Assembly (NCBI GenBank): GCA_016858145.1
Contig: JAEHOE010000012.1
Span: 248,001-312,000 of the forward strand
Source of the DNA: Edaphochlamys debaryana
Taxonomy: Eukaryota > Chlorophyta > Chlorophyceae > Chlamydomonadales
DNA length: 64,000 nt
Reading direction: 5' to 3'
Shown here: positions 1-12,000 of the stretch, one piece after another
Layout of the letters: each line of letters starts with the position of its first letter
Numbering within the stretch: position 1 is the stretch's first letter
Translations under genes and position numbers: made by a program
Notes under the pieces: model-generated
Told to the model about the DNA's origin: nothing
What the model saw: only the letters and a program-made list of their open reading frames with translations
Database searches by the model: none

Positions 1-3000
1 CTGAAGACAGGGTCAGGCAGCAAGTTGAATGTGGCCCCGATTGCATGCCTAACCTTCCCCTACATGAGAGCCCTAGTGTTCCCAACCGCCAGCGCAACTG
101 AGCATCACAGGCGCCTCACTCACCAATCTTTTTAATCCCCATAGAACAGCAGGCCGTCTTGGCATCGCACTTCTCGATGTCGATCGCGAAGCAATGCCGC
201 ATGCGCGCCTTGCCATCCGACAGGGTGGGCACCTGCGTCGAGTTCTTGTACTGAAGGCGGAAGGGCGTGTTCTTCACGTTGCGGCGCTTGCAGGCGCAGA
301 ACTGGGAGGGGGGGAGCACGGATAGGGTTCAGGTAAGGTTCAGCGGGGGGATGCCGGCAGCAGCAGTTTGGCCTAGCCATGGGTTGAGCACTCAGTTCCG
401 ACTGTGCCCAGTCTGCTACTGCCTGCCAAGGCCTTACCGGGAAGGGAATCTTGTTGACGCTGCGGTCAGGTGGCGCCTTGGACGGCGGCGGGTTGGGCGC
501 GCGGCGGCCAGGCTTAGCCCCACGAGGCGGCGGCGGCGGCGGCAGATCTGGCGAAAACGGCGGCAGCTTGGGCGCGCTCTTGGACTGGGGCGCCTTGCGG
601 CGAGGAGGCGGGGGCGCCGCAACGACATCCGGCGGCCCAGGGACGCAGTTGTCACCGATCCAGCCAGTGCCGCCAGGGCGCGGCACAGTGATGTTCCACA
701 GGCTGCGGGACAGGGCCGACAACACAGGTTAAGCCCATGAGGCAAGATGAGGAAGGGGTGCATTGCGCGCTCAATCAGGGCCGCTGGATGCGCCACCTGC
801 TCCACTCACCACTCGTTGTCAATGTCATCGTTGCCTGCGCAGCCCGCCGAGCCCTTGAAAGAGTTCTGCGGCGCAGAGGGGCAGAGCACAACGAGTCAGC
901 AACGAGCCAGGCCCTGGATGTGTTTGCCCAGGCCCACACGCCCAACCCCCGCCCAGGCTGCTTTGACCGGCTGCAGCCCAGTCCTCATCCCACTGCAAAC
1001 CCCCCTACATTGCCCACACCGAGGGCTGCACCTCCCAATGCTCACCGTACGCGGGTTGCCGCAGGTGGCGTCCGCGCCGCGGATCTTGAGGGCGAACTCG
1101 TTCTTCCGCTGGCAGCGCGTGGAGCCGGAGCGGATGCTGAACTGCACCAGCTGCGGGGCCTTGTCGTCGCGCGCCCAGCGCACCATCTGGCAGTAGCGGG
1201 AGCTGTCGCCCGACTTCCAGCTCTTGACGAGGCCCACGCCACCCGGCACCGGGCTGCCCGACTTGTCCAGCACCTTGCTGAGCTCGTCACCCGAGCAGAT
1301 GTAATCGATGGACGAGCTCACGTCCAGCGAGCACGGGCTGCCCGGCCGCGGCCACGTGAGGCACACGGGGCAGTACAGGTACTGCGCGCCGTCGTCGGGC
1401 GCGACGCGCCACTCGCACTCGTCGCCCGAAACGTCCAGGTCCAGGCACGAGGACTGGTCCGCGCAGCCTGTGTTGCCCAGGCCGTTCGCCTCAGATGATT
1501 CGCCGTTGAGGCGGCACGAGCCACCCGGGCTGGGGCTGGGGCTGGGGCTAGGGTTGGGGCCAGCAAGCGGCACTGGGGGCGGGTTCTTGCTGGGGCGGAC
1601 GCCTCGCGGTGGCGGCGGCGAGTCCGGGACCGCAGGCGGGGTCGGGGGCGGTGGCTTGGCCCGGCGACTGCGCGGGCTGGGTGTGACGCCTCCCGAGTCC
1701 TTGACGCACACGTCACCGGTCCAGCCCACACCTCCGGGCTTGGGGACCTCGATTGTCCAGAGGCTGAAGGGAGGAGGCAGGTGAGGGGGCGGGGGGTCAG
1801 TGGTAGATGGGAAGAAAAAAGGCCGAACCGGCTCAACCGCCCCACCGGCGGCAGCCAACCGAGGATCCCTGCTTCCATCCAGTAGTCACCCCTGCTCACC
1901 ACTCGTTGTAGGTCGTGCCGTCGTTGGACGAGCAGCCCGCCACGTTGCCTGCCTTGTCGAAGCGCGGCGCGCCGCAGGTGGCCTTCATGCCGTTGACGCG
2001 GAGCGCAATGGTCTGGTCCAGCGAGGCGCACGACTTGGCGCCGGTGCGCACCGAGAAGGCCACCTGCTGCGGCTGCATGTCCGTGGGGGACCAGCGGACC
2101 CACTGGCAGTACCGACCTGCACACGAGCGGGCCGACGAGAGCGGGCGCAGCATGAGTATCACGAACAACGGCAGTGGCGCAGAGAGGGTCGAGGAGCAGG
2201 TGCAGCGGGGGTTCGGTGTTGGGTACAAGGACAGGCAGGCGATGGCGAGGACTCACTGGCATTGCCGGCGGACCAGGCCGACACCTCATTGATGCCTCCA
2301 GGCACCATGACGCCACCGGGGCCCTCCACCACCTTGCCCATCTTGTCGCCCGCACAGATGCGGTCCACAGCTCCCGTGATGCCGCCGCCGGTCGTGGTGA
2401 CCTTACTGCCGCGGCGGGCGGGCGGCGGCGGCGACGGGATGTCGCCCAGGGCGCAGCGGCTGCCGTCGCGCGGCCACGTCAGACAGATCGGGCAGTACAG
2501 GAAGCGGTCGCCCTCTGCATCGTTGGCGTACACGCACCTGCAGGGGGAAGACGCGAAGGGAAGCAGCAGACACGTTGGTACACATAGCAGGAACGAGAAG
2601 GAATGAGCTGGGGCGGTGAGAAGAATGGTACAGATGCCTACAAACTTGGAGGACCCAACCTCAAAAGCAAGGCCAGCCTAGACCTACTCCTCCGAGTTCA
2701 TGTACGCGTTGATGCAGGTGGCTTGGTCGCCGCAGGCGCGCGCGGTTGGGGGACTGCGGCAAGACAGGGCCGGGCGGGTGACAGCGGACTTGAGTTTAGA
2801 GGAAGTGGCACGACAGGCAGCACGCTGACACGTGGGTGGCTCGGCAAAGGCCGAGCGTGTGCACATCCATATGAGAGGAATCCTGACGACACCTCACCTG
2901 TCCAAGGCATCCGTGACGCCCTTGGTGCCGCAGATGGGCACAGGGGGTGGCGGTGCGGGCATGTCTGGAGGCATGGGCGCGAGCGGCGGGGCCGCCTTGG

Positions 3001-6000
3001 AGAAGGAGCCGCGGGGCGGCGGCTTCGGTGGGGGCGCAGGGGCATCTGGCGGCGGCGGTGAAGTCGGGGCGTCCGGCGGCGGCGGTGGTGGATCCCGCGG
3101 CGGCGGCGGCGGTGGCGGCGGCGGCGGGAGCCTGCGGACGAACTCCGGAGGCGGCGGCGGCGGAATCTCCGGTGAGGGCGACACGGGTGCACCGGGCGGC
3201 GGCCTCCTCGGCGGCCGCGGAGCACGCGGGCCCGGCAGAGGCGGCAGGTCGGGCGGCGGCGGCAAGTGGGGCGGCGGTGGCAAGTGGGGCGGCGGGTTGC
3301 GCGGGGGCCTGGGCAGCCGCGGCGGCGGGGGCACGGGCGGGCTCGGCGAACCCGGAATACCTGGCGGCGGACGGCGAGGCGGCCGGGGACTGGGAGGAGG
3401 TAGACCAGGCGGCGGCATGTCAGGCGGCGGAGAGTCCGGTGGGCTTGGCGGCGGATGGCGGGGCGGCCGTGGGCTGGGAGGAGGCAGGCCAGGTGGAGGG
3501 CTTGGTGGAGGGGATTCCGGCGGACTCGGCGGTGGATGCCGTGGCGGCCTGGGGCTAGGGGGTGGCAGCTCGGGCGGTGGCGGCGACGGTGGCGGCGACT
3601 CCGGAGGGCTCGGCGGTGGACGGCGAGGCGGCTTGGGGCTGGGAGGCGGGAGCTCTGGGGGAGGAGGGGATGGAGGCGGGTTCTCCGGCGGACTCGGGGG
3701 CGGGTGCCGCGGTGGCTTCGGGCTGGGAGGCGGCAAGCCCGGCGGTGGCGGCCACGGAGGGGGCAGTTCCGGAGGGCTGGGTGGCGGGTGACGAGGCGGC
3801 TTGGGGCTCGGCGGGGTTGGTGAGGGAGGCTCCGGCGAGGGAGGAGGGTTCTCCGGCGGGCTCGGCGGAGGACGGCGAGGCGGCTTGGGGCTGGGCGGAG
3901 GCATGTCCGGGGGAGGAGGAGATGGAGGCGGGTTCTCCGGCGGGCTCGGGGGCGGGTGCCGTGGCGGCTTGGGACTGGGAGGCGGCAGATCCGGAGGAGG
4001 CGGAGAGGGCGGCGGGAAGCCCGGTGGGCTTGGCGGAGGATTCCGAGGTGGCTTGGGGCTCGGAGGAGTTGGCGAGGGAGGCTCCGGTGAGGGAGGCGGG
4101 TTCTCCGGTGGGCTTGGCGGCGGGTGTCGTGGAGGCTTAGGGCTGGGTGGCGGCACGCCAGGAGGAGGAGGCGAAGGAGGAGGGTTCTCCGGCGGGCTCG
4201 GGGGCGGATGCCGCGGAGGCTTGGGGCTGGGAGGATCCGGCGAAGGAGGCTCGGGCGACGGTGGGGGAGCGTCCGGCGGGCTTGGGGGTGGGCGGCGGGG
4301 CGGCTTGGGGCTGGGCGGGGTTGGCGACGGCGGTTCCGGCGAGGGCGGTGGGGCATCAGGTGGGCTCGGGGGCGGATGCCGCGGAGGCTTGGGGCTGGGA
4401 GGCTCCGGGGAAGGAGGCTCGGGTGAGGGAGGAGGAGCGTCCGGCGGGCTTGGTGGCGGATGGCGAGGCGGCTTGGGGCTGGGCGGGGTTGGTGACGGCG
4501 GTTCCGGCGAGGGCGGTGGGGCATCAGGTGGGCTCAGGGGCGGATGCCGCGGAGGCTTGGGGCTGGGAGGCTCCGGGGAAGGAGGCTCGGGTGAGGGAGG
4601 AGGAGCGTCCGGCGGGCTTGGTGGCGGATGGCGAGGCGGCTTGGGGCTGGGCGGGGTTGGTGACGGCGGTTCCGGCGAGGGCGGTGGGGCATCAGGTGGG
4701 CTCGGGGGCGGATGCCGCGGAGGCTTGGGGCTGGGAGGCTCCGGCGAAGGAGGCTCGGGCGACGGTGGGGGAGCGTCCGGCGGGCTTGGGGGTGGGCGGC
4801 GGGGCGGCTTGGGGCTGGGCGGGGTTGGCGACGGCGGTTCCGGCGAGGGCGGTGGGGCATCAGGTGGGCTCGGGGGCGGATGCCGCGGAGGCTTGGGGCT
4901 GGGAGGATCCGGCGAAGGAGGCTCGGGCGACGGTGGGGGAGCGTCCGGCGGGCTTGGGGGTGGGCGGCGGGGCGGCTTGGGGCTGGGCGGGGTTGGCGAC
5001 GGCGGTTCCGGCGAGGGCGGTGGGGCATCAGGTGGGCTCGGGGGCGGATGCCGCGGAGGCTTGGGGCTGGGAGGCTCCGGCGAGGGAGGCTCGGGTGAGG
5101 GAGGAGGGGCGTCCGGCGGGCTTGGTGGCGGATGGCGAGGCGGCTTGGGGCTGGGCGGCTCGGGCGACGGCGGTTCCGGCGAGGGCGGTGGGGCATCAGG
5201 TGGGCTGGGCGGCGGGTGGCGCGGAGGCTTGGGGCTGGGAGGCTCCGGCGAAGGAGGCTCGGGTGAGGGAGGAGGAGCGTCCGGCGGGCTTGGTGGCGGA
5301 TGGCGAGGCGGCTTGGGGCTGGGCGGCTCCGGCGATGGCGGTTCCGGCGAGGGCGGTGGGGCATCAGGTGGGCTGGGCGGCGGGTGGCGCGGAGGCTTGG
5401 GGCTCGGCGGCTCGGGCGATGGCGGCTCCGGCGAGGGCGGAGGGTTCTCCGGCGGACTCGGCGGCGGGTGCCGCGGGGGCTTGGGGCTGGGAGGCTCCGG
5501 CGAAGGAGGCTCTGGAGGCTGCGGGCTCGGCGGCGGCGGGTGCGGCGGCTTGGGGCTCGGGGGCGGGGGCGCACCAGGGGGCTCCGGGCTTGGCGGCTCT
5601 GGGCTTGGGGGTGGAGGCCGCGGTGGCTTGGGGCTCGGCGGCGGCGGCGCGCCCGGTGGCTCTGGGCTTGGCGGCTCAGGGCTCGGCGGCGGCGGGCGTG
5701 GGGGCTTGGGGCTTGGCGGCTCTGGGCTTGGCGGCGGCGGGTGCGGTGGCTTGGGGCTCGGGGGCGGGGGCGCACCAGGGGGCTCCGGGCTTGGCGGCTC
5801 TGGGCTTGGGGGTGGAGGCCGCGGTGGCTTGGGGCTCGGCGGCGGAGGCGCGCCCGGCGGCTCTGGGCTCGGCGGCTCAGGGCTCGGCGGCGGCGGGCGT
5901 GGGGGCTTGGGGCTTGGCGGCTCTGGGCTTGGCGGCGGCGGGTGCGGCGGCTTGGGGCTCGGGGGCGGGGGCGCACCAGGTGGCTGGGGGCTCGGCGGCT

Positions 6001-9000
6001 CCGGAGGCTCAGGGCTGGGCGGAGGGCTCGGCGGCTTGGGGCTCGGCGGCTCTGGGGGCTCAGGGCTGGGCGGAGGTGGGTGTGGCGGCTTGGGGCTGGG
6101 GGGCGGGGGCGCGCCCGGTGGCTTGGGGCTGGGCGGCTCGGGAGGCTCAGGGCTGGGCGGAGGGCTGGGTGGCTTGGGGTTCGGCGGCTCCGGAGGCTCA
6201 GGGCTGGGCGGAGGTGGGTGTGGCGGCTTGGGGCTGGGGGGCGGGGGCGCGCCCGGTGGCTTGGGGCTCGGCGGCTCCGGAGGCTCAGGGCTGGGCGGAG
6301 GGCTCGGCGGCTTGGGGCTCGGCGGCTCTGGGGGCTCAGGGCTGGGCGGAGGTGGGTGTGGCGGCTTGGGGCTGGGGGGCGGGGGGCGCGCCCGGTGGCT
6401 TGGGGCTGGGCGGCTCGGGAGGCTCAGGGCTGGGCGGAGGGCTGGGTGGCTTGGGGTTCGGCGGCTCCGGAGGCTCAGGGCTGGGCGGAGGGCTCGGCGG
6501 CTTCGGGCTGGGCGGCTCTGGGGGCTCAGGGCTGGGCGGAGGTGGGTGTGGCGGCTTGGGGCTGGGGGGCGGGGGCGCGCCCGGTGGCTTGGGGCTCGGC
6601 GGCTCCGGAGGCTCAGGGCTGGGCGGAGGGCTCGGCGGCTTGGGGCTCGGCGGCTCTGGGGGCTCTGGGCTGGGCGGAGGGCTGGGCGGCTTCGGGCTCG
6701 GCGGCTCTGGGGGCTCAGGGCTGGGCGGAGGGCTGGGCGGCTTCGGGCTCGGCGGCTTGGGACTAGGCGGTGGAGGGTTGGGCGGCTCCGGGCTCGGCGG
6801 CGGAGACAGCAGCGCGCAAGCGCCGGGGGTACGCGATGCCTCGACGGTGCAAGAGCCGTCAGGCGAGTCAAACACCACAACCAGCTGGTACCCAGCAAGC
6901 CAGTCCGCGCAGTCTGCCTCTGTGTCCTTCACGATGTCGAGCCACTGCTGCAGGACCAGGTTGCCGCCCTGGCCGTCGTTGAGCCACTCGCCGAGGTTGC
7001 CTCCTTCCTGGGCCGAGAACAGCGTGGCGCAGATGGTCACGTACGGGTAGATCTCACGATCAGTGTCCAGGGCAATCGAGCAGCCGTTCTCCTTGAGAGC
7101 GAATGGCGAGAGGATTCGGACGGACTGATCGCTCTCCTCCAATGCACCGTTCAGGATCTCCGCAAAGGCACTGCCGCTGTCACACAGGCTTGTCTTCGTG
7201 TAGAACGTAGGCAAGTCGGACATCGAGGGAATGATGTAGAGCGTGCCGCAAGTGCGGCAGGCTGGCGGCGGGCTGGGCGGCTTCGGACTGGGCGGCACGG
7301 GCGGCTGCGGGCTCGGGGGCGGGCTGGGCGGCTTGGGGCTCGGCGGCTCCGGGCTTGGCGGAGGAGAGGGTGGCTTGGGGCTCGGCGGCTCTGGGGGCTC
7401 TGGGCTGGGCGGAGGGCTGGGCGGCTTCGGGCTCGGCGGCTTGGGACTAGGCGGCGGAGGGCTGGGCGGCTCCGGGCTCGGCGGCGGAGACAGCAGCGCG
7501 CAAGCGCCGGGGGTGCGCGATGCCTCGACGGTGCAGGAGCCGTCAGGCGATTCGAACACCACAACCAGCTGGTACCCAGCAAGCCAGTCCGCGCAGTCCG
7601 CCTCTGTGTCCTTCACGATGTCGAGCCACTGCTGCAGGACCAGGTTGCCGCCCTGGCCGTCGTTGAGCCACTCGCCGAGGTTGCCTCCTTCCTGGGCCGA
7701 GAACAGCGTGGCGCAGATGGTCACGTACGGGTAGATCTCACGATCAGTGTCCAGGGCAATCGAGCAGCCGTTCTCCTTGAGAGCGAATGGCGAGAGGATT
7801 CGGACGGACTGATCGCTCTCCTCCAGTGCGCCGTTCAGAATCTCCGCAAAGGCACTGCCGCTGTCACACAGGCTTGTCTTCGTGTAGAACGTAGGCAAGT
7901 CGGACATCGAGGGAATGATGTAGAGCGTGCCGCAAGTGCGGCAGGCTGGCGGCGGGCTGGGCGGCTTCGGACTGGGCGGCACGGGCGGCTGCGGGCTCGG
8001 GGGTGGGCTGGGCGGCTTGGGGCTCGGCGGCTCCGGGGGCTCGGGGCTTGGGGGCGGGCTGGGTGGCTTGGGGCTGGGCGGCTCTGGGGGCTCTGGGCTG
8101 GGTGGCGGGCTGGGTGGCCTCGGGCTCGGTGGCAGCGGGGGCGTTGGCGGCGCTGGGCTCGGGGGCGGCGAGTAGAGGTTGCAGAGCTGAGGTGTGGACT
8201 CAGCACTGACCGAGCACGACTCGTCTGGAGAGTTGAAGTCCACCGTCAGGGTGTGGCCCCCCATGTCCGGCGCGCAGCCCTCATTGTCGCCGCTGATGCT
8301 TGTTATCCATTGCTTCATAAGAGCCTCACCAACAATGGGCGTGTTGAGGAGCTCATTGAAGGTTGCCCCGTCCTCAGGCGAGAACAGCGTGGCGCAGACT
8401 GACACGTGTGGGACCAAGCCCTGGTCCGGGTCGTAGACCGCGAGGCTGCTGCATCCACCCCGTGGCGTCTGGACCGTGAACGGGACCAGGGCCTTGACCG
8501 GAGGGTCGTTCTCGTTCAAGACGTTGTTCATGAAGGTGGCGTAGCTGGTCGCGTTGGCACAGAGAGAGGCCCCCGTGTAGAACGCAACGGCGTTCGGCTC
8601 CGTGGGAGTGATAGTAAGTGTCGCGCACACAGAGCAGGCTGGTGGGGGACTGGGCGGAGGGTGGGGTGGCTTGGGGCTGGGCGGCACAGGGGGCTCAGGG
8701 CTGGGCGGAGGAGAGGGTGGCTTCGGGCTCGGCGGCTCCGGAGGCTCAGGGCTGGGCGGAGGCAAGGGCGGCTTGGGGCTCGGCGGCGCCGGAGGCTCAG
8801 GGCTGGGCGGAGGCAACGGTGGCTTGGGGCTCGGCGGCTCAGGCGGCTCAGGGCTGAGCGGAGGCAACGGTGGCTTGGGGCTGGGCGGCTCCGGGGGCTC
8901 AGGGCTGGGCGGAGGCAAGGGCGGCTTGGGGCTCGGCGGCGTCGGGGGCTCAGGGCTGGGCGGAGGCAAGGGCGGCTTGGGGCTGGGCGGCTCCGGAGGC

Positions 9001-12000
9001 TCAGGGCTGGGCGGAGGCAAGGGCGGCTTGGGGCTGGGCGGCTCCGGCGGCTCAGGGCTGGGCGGAGGCAACGGTGGCTTGGGGCTCGGCGGCTCCGGGG
9101 GCTCAGGGCTCGGCGGAGGCAAGGGCGGCTTGGGGCTCGGCGGCGCCGGAGGCTCAGGGCTGGGCGGAGGCAACGGTGGCTTGGGGCTCGGCGGCTCAGG
9201 CGGCTCAGGGCTGGGCGGAGGCGAGGGTGGCTTGGGGCTGGGCGGCGCCGGGGGCTCAGGGCTGGGCGGAGGCAAGGGCGGCTTGGGGCTCGGCGGCGTC
9301 GGGGGCTCAGGGCTGGGCGGAGGCAAGGGCGGCTTGGGGCTGGGCGGCGCCGGGGGCTCAGGGCTGGGCGGAGGCAAGGGCGGCTTGGGGCTGGGCGGCT
9401 CCGGAGGCTCAGGGCTGGGCGGAGGCAACGGTGGCTTGGGGCTGGGCGGCTCCGGGGGCTCAGGGCTGGGCGGAGGCAAGGGCGGCTTGGGGCTGGGCGG
9501 CTCCGGAGGCTCAGGGCTGGGCGGAGGCAACGGTGGCTTGGGGCTCGGCGGCTCCGGGGGCTCAGGACTGGGCGGAGGCAAGGGCGGCTTGGGGCTGGGC
9601 GGCGCCGGGGGCTCAGGGCTGGGCGGAGGCAAGGGCGGCTTGGGGCTCGGCGGCTCCGGAGGCTCAGGGCTGGGCGGAGGCAAGGGCGGCTTGGGGCTGG
9701 GCGGCTCCGGAGGCTCAGGGCTGGGCGGAGGCGAGGGTGGCTTGGGGCTGGGCGGCTCCGGAGGCTCAGGGCTGGGCGGAGGCAACGGTGGCTTGGGGCT
9801 GGGCGGCTCCGGGGGCTCAGGGCTGGGCGGAGGCAAGGGCGGCTTGGGGCTCGGCGGCGTCGGGGGCTCAGGGCTGGGCGGAGGCAAGGGCGGCTTGGGG
9901 CTGGGCGGCTCCGGAGGCTCAGGGCTGGGCGGAGGCAAGGGCGGCTTGGGGCTGGGCGGCTCCGGAGGCTCAGGGCTGGGCGGAGGCAACGGTGGCTTGG
10001 GGCTCGGCGGCTCCGGGGGCTCAGGACTGGGCGGAGGCGAGGGCGGCTTGGGGCTGGGCGGCGCCGGGGGCTCAGGGCTGGGCGGAGGCGAGGGTGGCTT
10101 GGGGCTGGGCGGCTCCGGGGGCTCAGGGCTGGGCGGAGGCAACGGTGGCTTGGGGCTCGGCGGCTCAGGCGGCTCAGAGCTGGGCGGAGGCGAGGGCGGC
10201 TTGGGGCTGGGCGGCTCCGGAGGCTCAGGGCTGGGCGGAGGCAAGGGCGGCTTGGGGCTGGGCGGCTCCGGAGGCTCAGGGCTGGGCGGAGGCAAGGGCG
10301 GCTTGGGGCTGGGCGGCTCCGGAGGCTCAGGGCTGGGCGGAGGCAACGGTGGCTTGGGGCTCGGCGGCTCCGGGGGCTCAGGGCTGGGCGGAGGCAAGGG
10401 CGGCTTGGGGCTGGGCGGCTCCGGAGGCTCAGGGCTGGGCGGAGGCGAGGGCGGCTTGGGGCTGGGCGGCTCCGGAGGCTCAGGACTGGGCGGAGGCAAG
10501 GGCGGCTTGGGGCTGGGCGGCTCCGGGGGCTCAGGGCTGGGCGGAGGCAAGGGCGGCTTGGGGCTCGGCGGCGTCGGGGGCTCAGGGCTGGGCGGAGGCA
10601 AGGGCGGCTTGGGGCTGGGCGGCTCCGGAGGCTCAGGGCTGGGCGGAGGCAAGGGCGGCTTGGGGCTGGGCGGCTCCGGAGGCTCAGGGCTGGGCGGAGG
10701 CAACGGTGGCTTGGGGCTCGGCGGCTCCGGGGGCTCAGGACTGGGCGGAGGCAAGGGCGGCTTGGGGCTGGGCGGCGCCGGGGGCTCAGGGCTGGGCGGA
10801 GGCAAGGGCGGCTTGGGGCTCGGCGGCTCAGGCGGCTCAGGGCTGGGCGGAGGCAAGGGCGGCTTGGGGCTCGGCGGCTCCGGGGGCTCAGGGCTGGGCG
10901 GAGGCAACGGTGGCTTGGGGCTCGGCGGCTCCGGGGGCTCAGGACTGGGCGGAGGCAAGGGCGGCTTGGGGCTAGGCGGCGCCGGAGGCTCAGGGCTGGG
11001 CGGAGGCAACGGTGGCTTGGGGCTCGGCGGCTCCGGGGGCTCAGGACTGGGCGGAGGCAAGGGCGGCTTGGGGCTAGGCGGCGCCGGAGGCTCAGGGCTG
11101 GGCGGAGGCGAGGGCGGCTTGGGGCTCGGCGGCTCCGGAGGCTCAGGGCTGGGCGGAGGCAACGGTGGCTTGGGGCTCGGCGGCTCAGGCGGCTCAGGGC
11201 TGGGCGGAGGCGAGGGTGGCTTGGGGCTCGGCGGCGCCGGAGGCTCAGGGCTGGGCGGAGGCAAGGGCGGCTTCGGGCTCGGCGGCTCCGGAGGCTCAGG
11301 GCTGGGCGGAGGCAACGGTGGCTTGGGGCTCGGCGGCTCAGGCGGCTCAGGGCTGGGCGGAGGCGAGGGCGGCTTGGGGCTGGGTGGCGCTGGAGGCTCA
11401 GGGCTGGGCGGAGGGCTGGGAGGCAGCGGGCTCGGCGGTGCTGGGCTGGGCGGCTTCATTATGGCGCACATGTACGGCAGCGTCTCGGCGCTCACGGTGC
11501 AGATGCCCTGGTCCATGGATGTGAAGGTCGCGGTCATGGTGGCTCCGTTGCAGCTGTCGTCCTCGCCCTTCAGCAGGTCAACCCAGTACTGCAGGAGCGT
11601 GGGCGTGTCCTCAAACAGCTGGTTCAGCTTGTCCGCCTCGACCGAGGACCACATGACGGCGCAGATGGTCGAGGTGACTGTGTTCGCGTCCTTGACGACT
11701 CCGCAGCTCTTGAGCGTGAAGTCCTGCACCAGCTGAATGCCCGCTTCCTCAACGGCTTGAGCCAGCGTGGCCATGAAGCTGTTTGACACCGCGCAAAACG
11801 TGTCATTCGTGAAGTAAAAGGAGGGGACTCGCTCGTCCTTCATGACCTCGAGGGTGCCGCACACCTCGCATGTGGGCGGCGGTGAGGGCGGCTTGGGGCT
11901 TGGCGGCTTGGGGCTCGGCGGAGGGCTGGGAGGGACCGGGCTAGGAGGAAGCGGCGGCTCCGGGCTTGGCGGAGGAGAGGGTGGCTTGGGGCTGGGCGGC

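Noticed and set aside
3801..11786. Very long plus-strand open frames with [16 protein letters not shown] glycine-rich translation
   Set aside because: They are the complement of the minus-strand Pro-Ser repeats, which lack stops by composition. They read straight through the antisense of the globular domains as nonsense and have no signal peptide or splice logic.
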